From the NCBI GenBank assembly GCA_964613665.1, contig CAZTIG010000008.1, positions 1 through 64,000 on the forward strand: 64,000 bases of DNA. The letters run 5' to 3'. The DNA is from CAZQFV01 sp964613665 (GTDB taxonomy: Bacteria; Chloroflexota; Chloroflexia; DTKN01). A program made the position numbers and the translations under genes. Shown here in pieces: positions 25,031-34,242 of this stretch; position 1 is the stretch's first letter, and each line of letters begins with the position of its first letter. The notes under the pieces are model-generated. The model was not told where the DNA came from. It did no database searches and saw only the letters and a list, made by a program, of their open reading frames with translations.

Positions 25031-26788
25031 TTGAGGCGGCTGCTTTCAGGCAACGAAGCCATCGCCCGGGGAGCATTCGAAGCCGGTGCCAGGGTCGCCA
25101 CGGCCTACCCGGGAACTCCCAGCACCGAGATACTGGAGAACCTGTCCAAGCTGCCCTCCATACGCACCCTGTGGGCCCCCAATGAGAAGGTCGCCCTGGA
25201 GACGGCCCTGGGAGCTGCTTACGCCGGCGTGCGGACCATCGTGGCCATGAAGCACGTGGGCCTGAACGTGGCCGCCGACCCCTTCTTCTACGGTGCCTAC
25301 ACCGGCATCGAGGCCGGCCTGGTCATTGTCTCGGCCGACGACCCCGGCATGCACAGTTCGCAGAACGAGCAGGACAACCGCCGCTACGCCAAGTTCGCCC
25401 GCGTACCGCTGCTTGAGCCATCGGACAGCCAGGAGGCCCGCGACTTTGCCCGGCTGGCCTTTGAGATCAGCGAGCAGTTCGACGTCCCGGTCATGCTGCG
25501 TACCACTACCCGCATCTCCCACTCCCACACCGCTGTGGAGATCGATCCCGACCTGGTGCCGGCGGAGCGCGAGCTGCCGCCCTATCCGCCCGACCCGCGC
25601 AAGTACGTGATGATCCCGGCCTATGCCCGTCCACGGCACGTGGTGGTCGAGGAGCGGTTGCAGAGGCTGGCCGCCTACGCCGACGAGACGCCCCTCAACC
25701 GCATCGAGTGGGGTGACCGCAGCCTGGGCATTGTCTCCAGCGGCGTCTCGTACACCTACGCCCGCGAGGTCTTTCCGGAGGCCTCTTTCCTGAAGCTGGG
25801 GATGAGCTATCCCCTCCCAGCCAGGAAGGTGCGGGAGTTTGCCGCCGGGGTGGAGAAGCTGATCGTCGTCGAGGAGTTGGACCCCTTCCTGGAAGAGGAA
25901 GTGCGCCTGCTGGGTCTGCCCGTCCACGGGGGCAAGGACGCCTTCCCGCTGCTGGGCGAGTTCGACCCGGATGTCGTCCGTGCCGGCGGGCGCAAGCTGG
26001 GCCTGCTGCCGGCTGGCGAGCCGGCCCCTACCGCAGTAGCGGCCGCCCTGGCGCCGCGCCCGCCGGTCCTGTGCCCCGGCTGTCCGCACCGCAGCGTCTA
26101 CTACACGCTGCGGCGGATGAAGCTGGGTGTGAACAGCGACATTGGCTGCTACACGTTGGCCGTGCTGCCGCCTCTGGCCAAGACCGACACGATGGGCTGC
26201 ATGGGGGGGAGCATCAGCATGGCCTACGGCGCGGAGCTGGCCGGACGGCCGGAACGCACCGTGGCCACCATCGGCGACTCCACCTTCTTCCACAGCGGCA
26301 TCACCGCCCTCCTGAACATCGCCTACAACGGGGGCCGCACGATTGTCATCGTCCTGGACAACCGCACCACCGCCATGACCGGCCACCAGGGCCATCCCGG
26401 CACCGGACGGGGCACCCATGGCGAGCGCCTGCACGAGGTGGCCATCGAGGATATCGGCCGGGCCCTGGGCCTGCAGCGGGTCTTTGTCGTGGATGCCTAT
26501 GACACGCGCGAGCTGCGCCGCATCCTCCAGGACAGCCTGGAGGCCGCGGAACCGACCCTCATCGTCGCCCGGCAGCCCTGTGTCCTTCTGCCCGAGGCCG
26601 TGGCCCGACGCGGGCCGGCCTATGTGGTGGACCTGGAGCGCTGCAACGGCTGCGGCCTCTGCTTCACCATCGGGTGCCCGGCCATCTCCAAGACGGCCGA
26701 CGGCCAAGCCGCGATCGATCAGCTCCTGTGTGCCTCCTGTGATCTCTGTGCCCAGGTCTGCGCCCGCGGGGCGATTCATCCCCGTTGA
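25031..26788 (+). CDS. iorA: Indolepyruvate ferredoxin oxidoreductase, alpha subunit
   Basis: Oxidatively decarboxylates aryl pyruvates from aromatic amino acids to aryl-acetyl-CoA, reducing ferredoxin. The 585-residue protein has the N-terminal pyrimidine-binding domain (TAYPGTPSTEILENL), a TPP-binding domain (GDSTFFHSGITALLN) and two C-terminal 4Fe-4S clusters (CNGCGLCFTIGCP and CASCDLCAQVC). The TTG start has AAAGGAG 8 nt upstream. It is followed by iorB after 21 nt. It may share ferredoxin with the Hdr-like enzymes 6 kb upstream. Confidence 0.95.
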   Translation: MRRLLSGNEAIARGAFEAGARVATAYPGTPSTEILENLSKLPSIRTLWAPNEKVALETALGAAYAGVRTIVAMKHVGLNVAADPFFYGAYTGIEAGLVIVSADDPGMHSSQNEQDNRRYAKFARVPLLEPSDSQEARDFARLAFEISEQFDVPVMLRTTTRISHSHTAVEIDPDLVPAERELPPYPPDPRKYVMIPAYARPRHVVVEERLQRLAAYADETPLNRIEWGDRSLGIVSSGVSYTYAREVFPEASFLKLGMSYPLPARKVREFAAGVEKLIVVEELDPFLEEEVRLLGLPVHGGKDAFPLLGEFDPDVVRAGGRKLGLLPAGEPAPTAVAAALAPRPPVLCPGCPHRSVYYTLRRMKLGVNSDIGCYTLAVLPPLAKTDTMGCMGGSISMAYGAELAGRPERTVATIGDSTFFHSGITALLNIAYNGGRTIVIVLDNRTTAMTGHQGHPGTGRGTHGERLHEVAIEDIGRALGLQRVFVVDAYDTRELRRILQDSLEAAEPTLIVARQPCVLLPEAVARRGPAYVVDLERCNGCGLCFTIGCPAISKTADGQAAIDQLLCASCDLCAQVCARGAIHPR

Positions 26789-26809
26789 GAAAGCTCGAAG
26801 GAGTCGGTC

Positions 26810-27400
26810 ATGGAAGAGGCAAGCTTCCTGCTGGTGGGCGTGGGCGGGCAGGGTATCCTGACCGCCAGCGACATCCTGGCGGAGGCCGGCCTGCGGGCTG
26901 GCTACGACGTGAAAAAGTCCGAGGTGCACGGCATGTCTCAGCGTGGCGGCGCGGTGAGCAGCCACGTCCGCTTCGGCCCCAAGGTCTATTCCCCGCTGAT
27001 CGGCCAGGGCCAGGCCGACTACCTGCTCGCCTTTGAGCTGCTGGAGGCGCTGCGCTGGGCGCAGTTCCTGCATCCCCAGGGCATTGCCCTGGTGAACTGC
27101 CAGCGCATCCCGCCGGTGGCGGTGACCAGCGGTGGGGCGCACTACCCGGACGAGGAAGAGGTCCGCCAGGAGTTGGCCGGGCGCGCCCGCCAGGTGGTCC
27201 TGGTGGACGGCGTGCAGGTGGCCCACGAGCTGGGTAGCCCGCGCGTGGCCAACATCGTGCTCCTGGGCGCGCTGGCCGCATTCCTGCCCTTTCCAGTGGA
27301 TCTCTGGCAGGAGATTATCCGCGAGCGCATCCCGGCCCGCTACGTGGAGCTGAACCAGCAGGCCTTTCGTTTCGGTCACACACAGGTGGGAACAGGATGA
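26810..27400 (+). CDS. iorB: Indolepyruvate ferredoxin oxidoreductase, beta subunit
   Basis: The gamma-type (2-oxoacid oxidoreductase) partner of IorA, 196 residues, close to the family length. It begins SFLLVGVGGQGILTASDILA and has KKSEVHGMSQRGGAVSSHV, the conserved IorB motifs for CoA/subunit interaction. AAGGAG lies upstream of the start. Its stop overlaps the start of an RsbT-like kinase gene as ATGA, an unexpected coupling of central metabolism and stress signalling. Confidence 0.94.
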   Translation: MEEASFLLVGVGGQGILTASDILAEAGLRAGYDVKKSEVHGMSQRGGAVSSHVRFGPKVYSPLIGQGQADYLLAFELLEALRWAQFLHPQGIALVNCQRIPPVAVTSGGAHYPDEEEVRQELAGRARQVVLVDGVQVAHELGSPRVANIVLLGALAAFLPFPVDLWQEIIRERIPARYVELNQQAFRFGHTQVGTG

Positions 27401-27828
27401 AAACGTGCCGCGTTGACGGGGAGGCGGACATCTACGTCGCCGCCGGCCTGGCCCGGGATATGGCCCGGGAGATCGGCTTTGGCAGTGCCGATGCGGCGCG
27501 CATCGAGATCGTCGTGCGCGAGCTGGCCTCGAACATCTTCCGCCACGCCGGCCGCGGCGAGATACGGCTGCAGGAGGTCCTGGAGGCGCACCGCGGCCTG
27601 CAGGTCGAAGCAGTGGACGGCGGCCCGGGAATCGCCGACGTGGAGCTGGCCCTTCAGGATGGCTACAGCACGACGGGCCGCGGCCTGGGCTCGGGCCTGC
27701 CGGCCGTGCGCCGGCTGATGGATACCTTTGAGATCGAGACGGCTGTCGGCCAGGGCACGCGCATCCGCGCCACGCGTTGGCTGCGCCGCCCGACGGACTG
27801 GCTGCGCCGCTGGTGGGAGCGTACCTAG
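27397..27828 (+). CDS. RsbT-like serine/threonine (anti-sigma-type) kinase
   Basis: A 143-residue GHKL ATPase of the RsbT/RsbW family. It has the N-box with Asn46 in ELASNIFRH, the G1 box DGGPGI at 74-79 and the G2 box GLGSGLPA at 96-103. These are close to RsbT at 38009-38410 (shared DGYST and RRLM-type motifs), so it is a second switch kinase rather than RsbW. The last 15 residues are basic (WLRRPTDWLRRWWER). Coupled by ATGA to iorB and 79 nt upstream of the first GAF-STAS gene. Confidence 0.85.
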   Translation: MKTCRVDGEADIYVAAGLARDMAREIGFGSADAARIEIVVRELASNIFRHAGRGEIRLQEVLEAHRGLQVEAVDGGPGIADVELALQDGYSTTGRGLGSGLPAVRRLMDTFEIETAVGQGTRIRATRWLRRPTDWLRRWWERT

Positions 27829-27907
27829 GGGCAGCTCGAGAGAGTCCTGGTGGTGTGGGGGTCGTTGCCGAAAGCGCGGGCCAATGGTCGCGACAGGAAA
27901 GACTGCC

Positions 27908-30904
27908 ATGAGCGAGGCGGGTTCCGAACTCTCCCCCCAGGAACAGGAGCTCCTGCTGGAGGTGGGACGAAGGCTGGAGGAGCATCTGCCCGCCCTGGCG
28001 GCAGGGTGGGACCGCGCCCTGGACGACCTGCTGGCGGCCGAGGGTGAGCCGGCCCGGGGAGCGCTGCGCCAGGAGTCTCTCTCCGCCGCCTACACCCTGC
28101 TCAGTGCCCTGTCCTCGGGGCGGGCGAGCGATGCCCTGGAGAGCGGTCGCGCCTACGGTGCCACCATGGCCATGCAGGGCCTCGGCCACACCCTGCTGGG
28201 AGCGTGGCTGGCTGCGCTGCGCCAGGGCTTGCTCACCGTGCTGGCCCAGGCCTATGCCGACGATCCGCAGTTGGACCGGGCTATCATTGCCTTCAGCAAG
28301 CTCTACGCCATCTACATGATCCGGGTCAGCGAGAGCTTCAGCGGCCGGCAGCAGTCCCTCCTGCTGGAGCAGCAGGAGGCCCTGCGCAACGCCTACGAAG
28401 AGGCCCAGCGGCGCGTGGTCGAGCTGGAGGTGCTCAACGAGGTCGGCCGGGCCATCGGCTCGATCATCGACCTGGACGAGCTGATGCAGCTCATCTATCG
28501 GCAGACCAGCCGGCTGATGGATACGACCAACTTCCTGATCGCTCTCTGCGATTGGGAGCGGGGGCTCCTTCACTTTGAGATCCGCATCGAGGAAGGCGAG
28601 GCGCTGCCGCGCGTGTCGCGCGGTATCGACCAGGGGCTGACCGGCCACGTCGCCTGTACCGGACAGCCGCTGTTTCTGCCCCACGGCACGGAGGCCTTCC
28701 GCCAGGAGCACGGGATCGACCGGATCGGGCGCGAGGCCCTGTCCTGGCTGGGAGTGCCGATGTTCGTCCAGGATCGGGTCATTGGCGTCATCGCTGTACA
28801 GAGCCTGACACAGGAGGCTGCCCACGACGAGGGCCACTTGCGCATCCTCTCCACCATCGCCTCCCAGGCAGCCGTGGCCGTGCAGAATGCCTGCCTCTAC
28901 GCCGAGGCCCGCCGGCGGGCCGAGGAGATGGAGGCGCTCTACCGCCTCGGGGCCACGGCCGCCCTGCACCTGAGCGTGGAGGAGATCCTGCAGTCCATCT
29001 ACGATCAGGCCAGCGTGGTCATGGATACCACAGCCTTTTTCGTGGCCCTCTATGACCGGGATACCGACGAGATTGCCTTCGAGATGGTGTACGACAACGG
29101 TGTCCGCGAGGCCTCCAGCCGGGCCAAGAAGTCCGAGCGCGGTGGGCTCACCGGCTGGGTCCTGGACCACGGTGAGACGCTCCTGATCCGCGATTGGGAG
29201 AACGAGGCCCCGGCGGAGCTACGCCGGATCGCCGTGCAGGATGGCGAGGCGGCGCTCTCCTGGCTGGGCGTGCCCATGATCATCCGTGGCGAGACCATCG
29301 GCGTGATCGCCGCGCAGAGCTACCGACCCAACGCCTTTGACGAGCACCACGGCCAGGTGTTGGAGATGATCGCTCACCAGGCCGCCGCGGCGGTGGAGAA
29401 CATCCGCCTCTACCAGGAGGCGCGCCGGCGGTTCGAGGAGATAGAGGCGCTCTACCGGATCGGCATGGCCTCGGCCTCGCGCCTGACCTTCGAGGAGGTC
29501 ATGGAGTCGATCTACGCCCAGGCCAGCGTGGTCATGGACACCGGCGCTTTTTACGTGGCCCTCTACGATCGGGAGACCGACGAGATCCGTGCCGACCTGA
29601 TCTATGACCGGGGGGAGCGCATGCCTCCCTACCGCACGAAGAAGTCGGAGCGCGGCGGGGCAATCGGTTGGATCATGGACAGGGGGGAGGCGCTGCTGAT
29701 CCGCGATTGGGAAGAGGATGCGCCGGAGGATCTGCGCCGGGTGGCGCTGGACATGGAGGAGGAGCCGGTGCGCTCCTGGTTGAGCGTCCCCTTGGTCGCC
29801 CTGGGAGAGGTGGTCGGGGTCATCACCACCCAGAGCTACGAACCGGGTGCGTTCGACGAGCACGACCGGCGGGTACTGGAGATGATTGCCCATCAGGCCG
29901 CCCCGGCTCTCGCCAACGCCCGCCTCTACCAGGAAGCGCAGCGCCGTGTGGCCCAGCTCTCCGCACTGCAGCAGATCGGGCTGAAGCTGGCCGCGACGAC
30001 GGATCTGTCAGGGGTCCTCGACGCGGTGGCCGCGTCGGCCCTCGAGCTGCTCCAGGCCAACGACGTGCTGATCTTTCTCCACGAGGAAGGCCGGGACGAG
30101 TTTACCCTGGGCGCGGGGCTGCGCGACAGCGGCGAGCACGGCCTCCTTGTGCCGATGCCGCGCAAAGATGGGCTGACGGCGCGGGTGGCCCACAGTGGCG
30201 AGATGGTCATCATCGAAGATGCCGCCGCGCATCCGCTCTATGCCGATCAGATCGAGCAGGCCCGCGGGCTGCGCTCGATTGCCAGCGTGCCGCTGATCCG
30301 GGCCGGCCAGGTGTTGGGGGTGCTCAACGTGTCGTATGCCGAGCCCCATCGCTTCACCGGCGAGGAGACGCGCCTCCTGCAAACTTTTGCCGACCAGGCG
30401 GCCGTGGCCGTGGGCAATGCCCGCCTCTTTCAGCAGACGCAGGCAGTACTGCAGGAGTTGCAGGACACCACCGCGACGCAGTCCACCCTCCTGGGCCTGA
30501 TTCAGGACCTCTCCACGCCGATCGTTCCGCTGCTGCGGGGGGTCCTCTTGATGCCGCTGGTCGGCAGCATCGACAGCGAGCGTGGCCGGCAGATCCTGGA
30601 GCGGCTGCTGCGCGCGGTCGAGCTGCAGCGTGCGCAGATCGTGTTGGTGGACATCACCGGGGTGCCTGTGGTGGACACGGCCGTGGCCCAGATTCTGCTG
30701 CAGGCGGTACAGGCGGTGCAGTTGCTCGGCGGAGAGGCGGTCCTGGTGGGTATCCGGCCCGAGGTGGCGCAGACGCTGGTGGGCCTGGGTGTGAACCTGG
30801 CCGGTATTGCCACGCGCTCGGATCTGCAGGGTGGGCTGCTCTACGCCATGCGCCGGGTCGGGCAGAAGGCGGCGGCCCGGATCGGTTCCTCGCCCGGAGG
30901 ATAG
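27908..30904 (+). CDS. RsbR-type sensor: N-terminal helical domain, four GAF domains, STAS
   Basis: A 998-residue stressosome sensor. Residues 1-160 are helical and globin/RsbRD-like. Four GAF-like domains start near 188, 358, 528 and 700, and a C-terminal STAS domain spans about 867-985 with LVDITGVPVVDTAVAQ and RPEVAQT. The STAS carries both RsbR phosphothreonine positions (VDT and AQT). GAF domains bind small ligands or sense redox, light or cyclic nucleotides, but none can be assigned here. GAF1 to GAF3 are spaced exactly 170 residues apart, and GAF2 and GAF3 are nearly duplicates. ATG at 27908 has AGGAAAG upstream; the frame is open further 5'. Confidence 0.9.
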   Translation: MSEAGSELSPQEQELLLEVGRRLEEHLPALAAGWDRALDDLLAAEGEPARGALRQESLSAAYTLLSALSSGRASDALESGRAYGATMAMQGLGHTLLGAWLAALRQGLLTVLAQAYADDPQLDRAIIAFSKLYAIYMIRVSESFSGRQQSLLLEQQEALRNAYEEAQRRVVELEVLNEVGRAIGSIIDLDELMQLIYRQTSRLMDTTNFLIALCDWERGLLHFEIRIEEGEALPRVSRGIDQGLTGHVACTGQPLFLPHGTEAFRQEHGIDRIGREALSWLGVPMFVQDRVIGVIAVQSLTQEAAHDEGHLRILSTIASQAAVAVQNACLYAEARRRAEEMEALYRLGATAALHLSVEEILQSIYDQASVVMDTTAFFVALYDRDTDEIAFEMVYDNGVREASSRAKKSERGGLTGWVLDHGETLLIRDWENEAPAELRRIAVQDGEAALSWLGVPMIIRGETIGVIAAQSYRPNAFDEHHGQVLEMIAHQAAAAVENIRLYQEARRRFEEIEALYRIGMASASRLTFEEVMESIYAQASVVMDTGAFYVALYDRETDEIRADLIYDRGERMPPYRTKKSERGGAIGWIMDRGEALLIRDWEEDAPEDLRRVALDMEEEPVRSWLSVPLVALGEVVGVITTQSYEPGAFDEHDRRVLEMIAHQAAPALANARLYQEAQRRVAQLSALQQIGLKLAATTDLSGVLDAVAASALELLQANDVLIFLHEEGRDEFTLGAGLRDSGEHGLLVPMPRKDGLTARVAHSGEMVIIEDAAAHPLYADQIEQARGLRSIASVPLIRAGQVLGVLNVSYAEPHRFTGEETRLLQTFADQAAVAVGNARLFQQTQAVLQELQDTTATQSTLLGLIQDLSTPIVPLLRGVLLMPLVGSIDSERGRQILERLLRAVELQRAQIVLVDITGVPVVDTAVAQILLQAVQAVQLLGGEAVLVGIRPEVAQTLVGLGVNLAGIATRSDLQGGLLYAMRRVGQKAAARIGSSPGG

Positions 30905-30909
30905 ATCGG

Positions 30910-32916
30910 ATGAAGGCTAAGCAAGATGAGATTGCTACGCTGAAGGAGAGGCTACAGCACCGCGAGTCCGAACTGGCCGCCCTGCAGCAGATCGCTATGG
31001 CGGTGGCCACGGCCCAGGACCTGCCGGAGGTCCTGCAGACGATCGTCTCCCTGTCCACCCAGGTGATGGGCTGCCAGAAGGCAGCGATCTTTGAGCTGGA
31101 TGAAGAGGCTGACATCCTGGCGATCCGCGCGTGGGAGGGCCTCAGCGAGGCCTATGCCGAGGCCTCGCGCGCCGTGCCCATCGCCAGCCCGCGGGCAGCA
31201 GCCTTCCGGGAAGGGCAGCCGCTGGCGGTAGCGGACGTGTCCGCCGGCGCGGCCCATGAGCATGAGGAGGTTCCGGAACTGGCCCGCCAGGAGGGCTTTG
31301 CCGCTTTTGTCGACGTCCCGCTGCGCGGCCGCGAGCGCAACCTGGGGCTGCTCTCGGCCTACTATGTCGAGCCGCACGAGTTTACCGCCGGCGAGATCGA
31401 GATGTTCACCTCCTTTGCCGATCAGGCTGCTGTGGCTCTGGAGACGACCCGCCTGCTGCGCGACCTGAAACGGCGCGTCGCCGAGCTGGGCAGCCTGGAG
31501 GAGGTCGGGCGGGCGATGAGCGGCACGCTGGACCTGGACGCCCTGTTGGAGGTGATCTACCAGCAGACCTCGCGGCTGATGGACACGACCAACTTTTTCA
31601 TCGTCCTCTACTTTGAGGAGAGCGAGGAATGGGAGATGCGCCTCTTTGTCGAGGACGGCGAGCGAAAGCAGCCCATGGGCCGGCAGAAGCTCGGCGCCGG
31701 CCTGACCGGCTGGATCATTCGCCACCGCGAGCCGCTCCTGCTGAAGCGCGGGGCGGACGTGTTCCTGCAGCAGCAGGGCATCACCCGCATCGGCCGGCCC
31801 AGCCGGTCCTGGCTGGGCGTGCCCATGCTGCGCGGCGAGGACATCATCGGCGCGATCGCCGTGCAGAGCTACGAGCGCGAGGGGGCCTATGACGAGGGCC
31901 ACATGCGCGTCCTGGCGGCCATCGCGCGCCAGGCCGCCGTAGCCATCGCCAACGCCCGCCTCTTCGAGCAACACCAGCGGCACATCACCGAGCTGGCCAT
32001 TCTGGAGGAGGTGGGGCGGGCCATCAGCGGCACGCTGGAGCTGGAGGAGGTACTGGAGCGCATCTACCAGCAGATCTCGCGCCTGATGGAAACGGTCAAC
32101 TGCTACATCGCCCTCTACGACCCCGGGGAGGACGAGGTCTCGTTCCCACTGGCCTATGAGCATGGGCAGCGCCAGCGCTGGCGGCCCCGCCGGGGGGGCC
32201 AGGGGCTGACCGAATACGTTCTCAGGACCGGGCAGCCGCTTCTGCTCCGGGAGAACGTCGATGAGGAACTCGAGGCACGGGGCATCAGCAGCATCGGGGC
32301 CGAGGCGCAGTCCTGGCTGGGCGTGCCCTTGCAGATCGGTGACCGCACCATCGGCGTCCTGGCTGTCCAGAGCTACACTGCGGCGAACCTCTACAGCGAG
32401 GACGATCAGCGCATCCTCTCGGCCATCGCCCGACAGGCAGCTATCGCCGTGGAGAACGCCCGCACCGTGGCGGAGATGCGGAAGCTGAACCTGGAGCTCC
32501 AGGGGACGCTGGACACCCAGAAGCAGCTCCTGCAGACGATCCGCGAACTGTCGACCCCGGTGGTGCCGCTGCTGGAGGGAATCATTCTCCTACCACTGGT
32601 CGGGCACATCGACAGCAACCGTGCCCGGCACATCATGGACCAGGTCCTGATCGGCGTCCAGTCCCACCGCGCCCGGCTCGTCATCGTCGACATCACCGGG
32701 GTGCCGGTGGTGGATACGATGGTCGCCCAGTCGCTGGTGCAGGCCGCCCAGGCGGTGCATCTCCTGGGAGCCGAGGCGGTCCTGGTGGGGATCATGCCGG
32801 AGGTAGCGCACACGATGGTCGGGCTGGGGATCGACCTGACGTTGCTGGTCACCCGGTCCGACCTGCAGAGCGGCCTGGAGTACGCCGTAGAGCGGCTGCG
32901 GCGTTGGGTAGAGTGA
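30910..32916 (+). CDS. RsbR-type sensor: three GAF domains, STAS
   Basis: A 668-residue soluble stressosome sensor. GAF-like domains start near 37, 211 and 378, and the STAS domain (about 546-660) contains IVDITGVPVVDTMVAQ and MPEVAHT. Here the second threonine site is kept in AHT. The start has GGAGG upstream and lies 5 nt after the previous gene, so the two are co-transcribed and may assemble as alternative subunits of one stressosome. The ligand is unknown. Confidence 0.9.
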   Translation: MKAKQDEIATLKERLQHRESELAALQQIAMAVATAQDLPEVLQTIVSLSTQVMGCQKAAIFELDEEADILAIRAWEGLSEAYAEASRAVPIASPRAAAFREGQPLAVADVSAGAAHEHEEVPELARQEGFAAFVDVPLRGRERNLGLLSAYYVEPHEFTAGEIEMFTSFADQAAVALETTRLLRDLKRRVAELGSLEEVGRAMSGTLDLDALLEVIYQQTSRLMDTTNFFIVLYFEESEEWEMRLFVEDGERKQPMGRQKLGAGLTGWIIRHREPLLLKRGADVFLQQQGITRIGRPSRSWLGVPMLRGEDIIGAIAVQSYEREGAYDEGHMRVLAAIARQAAVAIANARLFEQHQRHITELAILEEVGRAISGTLELEEVLERIYQQISRLMETVNCYIALYDPGEDEVSFPLAYEHGQRQRWRPRRGGQGLTEYVLRTGQPLLLRENVDEELEARGISSIGAEAQSWLGVPLQIGDRTIGVLAVQSYTAANLYSEDDQRILSAIARQAAIAVENARTVAEMRKLNLELQGTLDTQKQLLQTIRELSTPVVPLLEGIILLPLVGHIDSNRARHIMDQVLIGVQSHRARLVIVDITGVPVVDTMVAQSLVQAAQAVHLLGAEAVLVGIMPEVAHTMVGLGIDLTLLVTRSDLQSGLEYAVERLRRWVE

Positions 32917-32920
32917 TGCC

Positions 32921-32980
32921 CGGGTCAACCTACAGGAGGGACTGGCCTATGCGGTGGGGCAGATGGGGCGGGCGGGCTGA
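32921..32980 (+). pseudogene. Relic of a STAS C-terminus
   Basis: In the 153-nt gap after the second GAF-STAS gene, frame 32921-32980 reads RVNLQEGLAYAVGQMGRAG and then stops. This matches the end of the neighbouring STAS domains (for example LQEGLAYALE at the end of the 34239 gene). It has no start and no upstream domain, so it is probably the 3' stump of a deleted or recombined RsbR paralog. Confidence 0.7.
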
Positions 32981-33069
32981 GTCTGGTAGTGGTGGGTGGG
33001 CTGTCGTAGAGCGGGTGCACTGCGACTGCGGGGCACGGTGGCCTGGACGGACCCGGTGAGGAGATAACC

Positions 33070-34242
33070 GTGGGTTCATCATCGGTGCAGTTCTTTCCCA
33101 GACTGATCGGCGAAGAGCGGGAACGGCGGCTGCGCCTGTTCCGGGTGCTGCTGGTCGTGCAGCTGGTGACGATGCTCCTGGTGGCCGGCTCGACGCTGTG
33201 GGATGTGCTCTCCACGCCGTACACGATCGCCTACGTGGTCGCCGTGGCGGTGCTCCTGCTGGTGGCCATCGGCGGTTACTTCATGGCCCGGCGCGGAGCT
33301 TTCTACGCGGGAGCCCTGACGCTGATTGCCTCCACGCTGCTGTTGCCCGTTCCCTTCCTCCTCTTCTACGGCACGCGCGGGGCCTCGTCCTACCTCTTTG
33401 TCTGGCCGATCATGGCGGCGGCGATCTTGCTGGAGCCGGCGCTGCTCTTTACGACGACCGCGCTGGCCGGCCTGGGCTACAGCGCCATATCCGTCCTGGA
33501 ACTGTACCGGGTGGGAGGCTTCCCCGTGTATATGCCGGAGATCTATGCCCCCTGGCACGCGGTCGGCAGCCCCGGGGTGGTGGGGTACTATGTCGCCGAG
33601 GTGGTCTCTGTATCCCTGTTCTACCTTGCCGTGGCTGTCTTCTCCCACATTGCCCTGCGCAGCCTGCGCCAGGAAGTGCAGCTCACTCGCGATCAGGCGG
33701 GCCAACTGCTGCGCTACCGTGCCGAGCTCGAGGATCAGGTGAGCGCCCGCACGGCCGAGCTGCGCCAGACCACGGAGAGGCTCCAGGGCAGTCTGGCGTT
33801 GCTCCGCGAGATGGGCAGCCCGGTGTTGCCCCTTCTTCGGGGCATTCTGCTGGTGCCGCTCGTGGGAACGCTGGATTCGGAGCGGATGCGCCTGGTGATG
33901 GAGAACGTCCTGCGCGGAATCGCCGGCCAGCGCGCGCGGGTGGTGATCCTGGACATCACCGGGGTCACGATGGTGGACACGGCAGTGGCCAACGCCCTGC
34001 TGCAGACCGCCCACGGGGCCCGCCTGCTCGGGGCGACGCCGGTCCTGGTGGGCATCCGGGCCGACGTGGCTCAGACCATCATGGGCCTGGGGGTGGACCT
34101 GCAGGGGATCGATATCCGTGCCGGCCTGGAGGGCGGTTTGAGCTACGCGCTCGAGCTGGTGGGCGGGGAGATTCGCTGGCCGCAGCCCGGCGGTGGTGGG
34201 GAAAGGGCCGCCGCCGGGGGCGGTGCTCAGGAGGGTCGATGA
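33070..34242 (+). CDS. Membrane RsbR-type sensor with C-terminal STAS
   Basis: A 390-residue protein. Residues 1-205 hold about six transmembrane helices, 205-245 a coiled-coil linker, and about 247-375 a STAS domain with ILDITGVTMVDTAVAN and RADVAQT. A Gly-rich tail ends the protein. The GTG start has GAGGAG nearby. It presents a membrane-attached STAS domain to the stressosome; the sensed signal may be membrane state or a small molecule. Its stop overlaps the next start as ATGA. Confidence 0.85.
   Translation: MGSSSVQFFPRLIGEERERRLRLFRVLLVVQLVTMLLVAGSTLWDVLSTPYTIAYVVAVAVLLLVAIGGYFMARRGAFYAGALTLIASTLLLPVPFLLFYGTRGASSYLFVWPIMAAAILLEPALLFTTTALAGLGYSAISVLELYRVGGFPVYMPEIYAPWHAVGSPGVVGYYVAEVVSVSLFYLAVAVFSHIALRSLRQEVQLTRDQAGQLLRYRAELEDQVSARTAELRQTTERLQGSLALLREMGSPVLPLLRGILLVPLVGTLDSERMRLVMENVLRGIAGQRARVVILDITGVTMVDTAVANALLQTAHGARLLGATPVLVGIRADVAQTIMGLGVDLQGIDIRAGLEGGLSYALELVGGEIRWPQPGGGGERAAAGGGAQEGR

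Noticed and set aside
27397..27828. Calling the kinase RsbW and expecting a sigma factor next to it
   Set aside because: Its motifs are closer to RsbT at 38009, and no RsbV or SigB gene is present nearby.
25046..29170. Very long minus-strand frame (1374 codons) opposite iorA, iorB and the GAF gene
   Set aside because: It is antisense to three genes with clear family motifs, is low-complexity and His/Gly/Gln-rich, and has no recognisable domain. GC-rich DNA leaves such frames open by chance.
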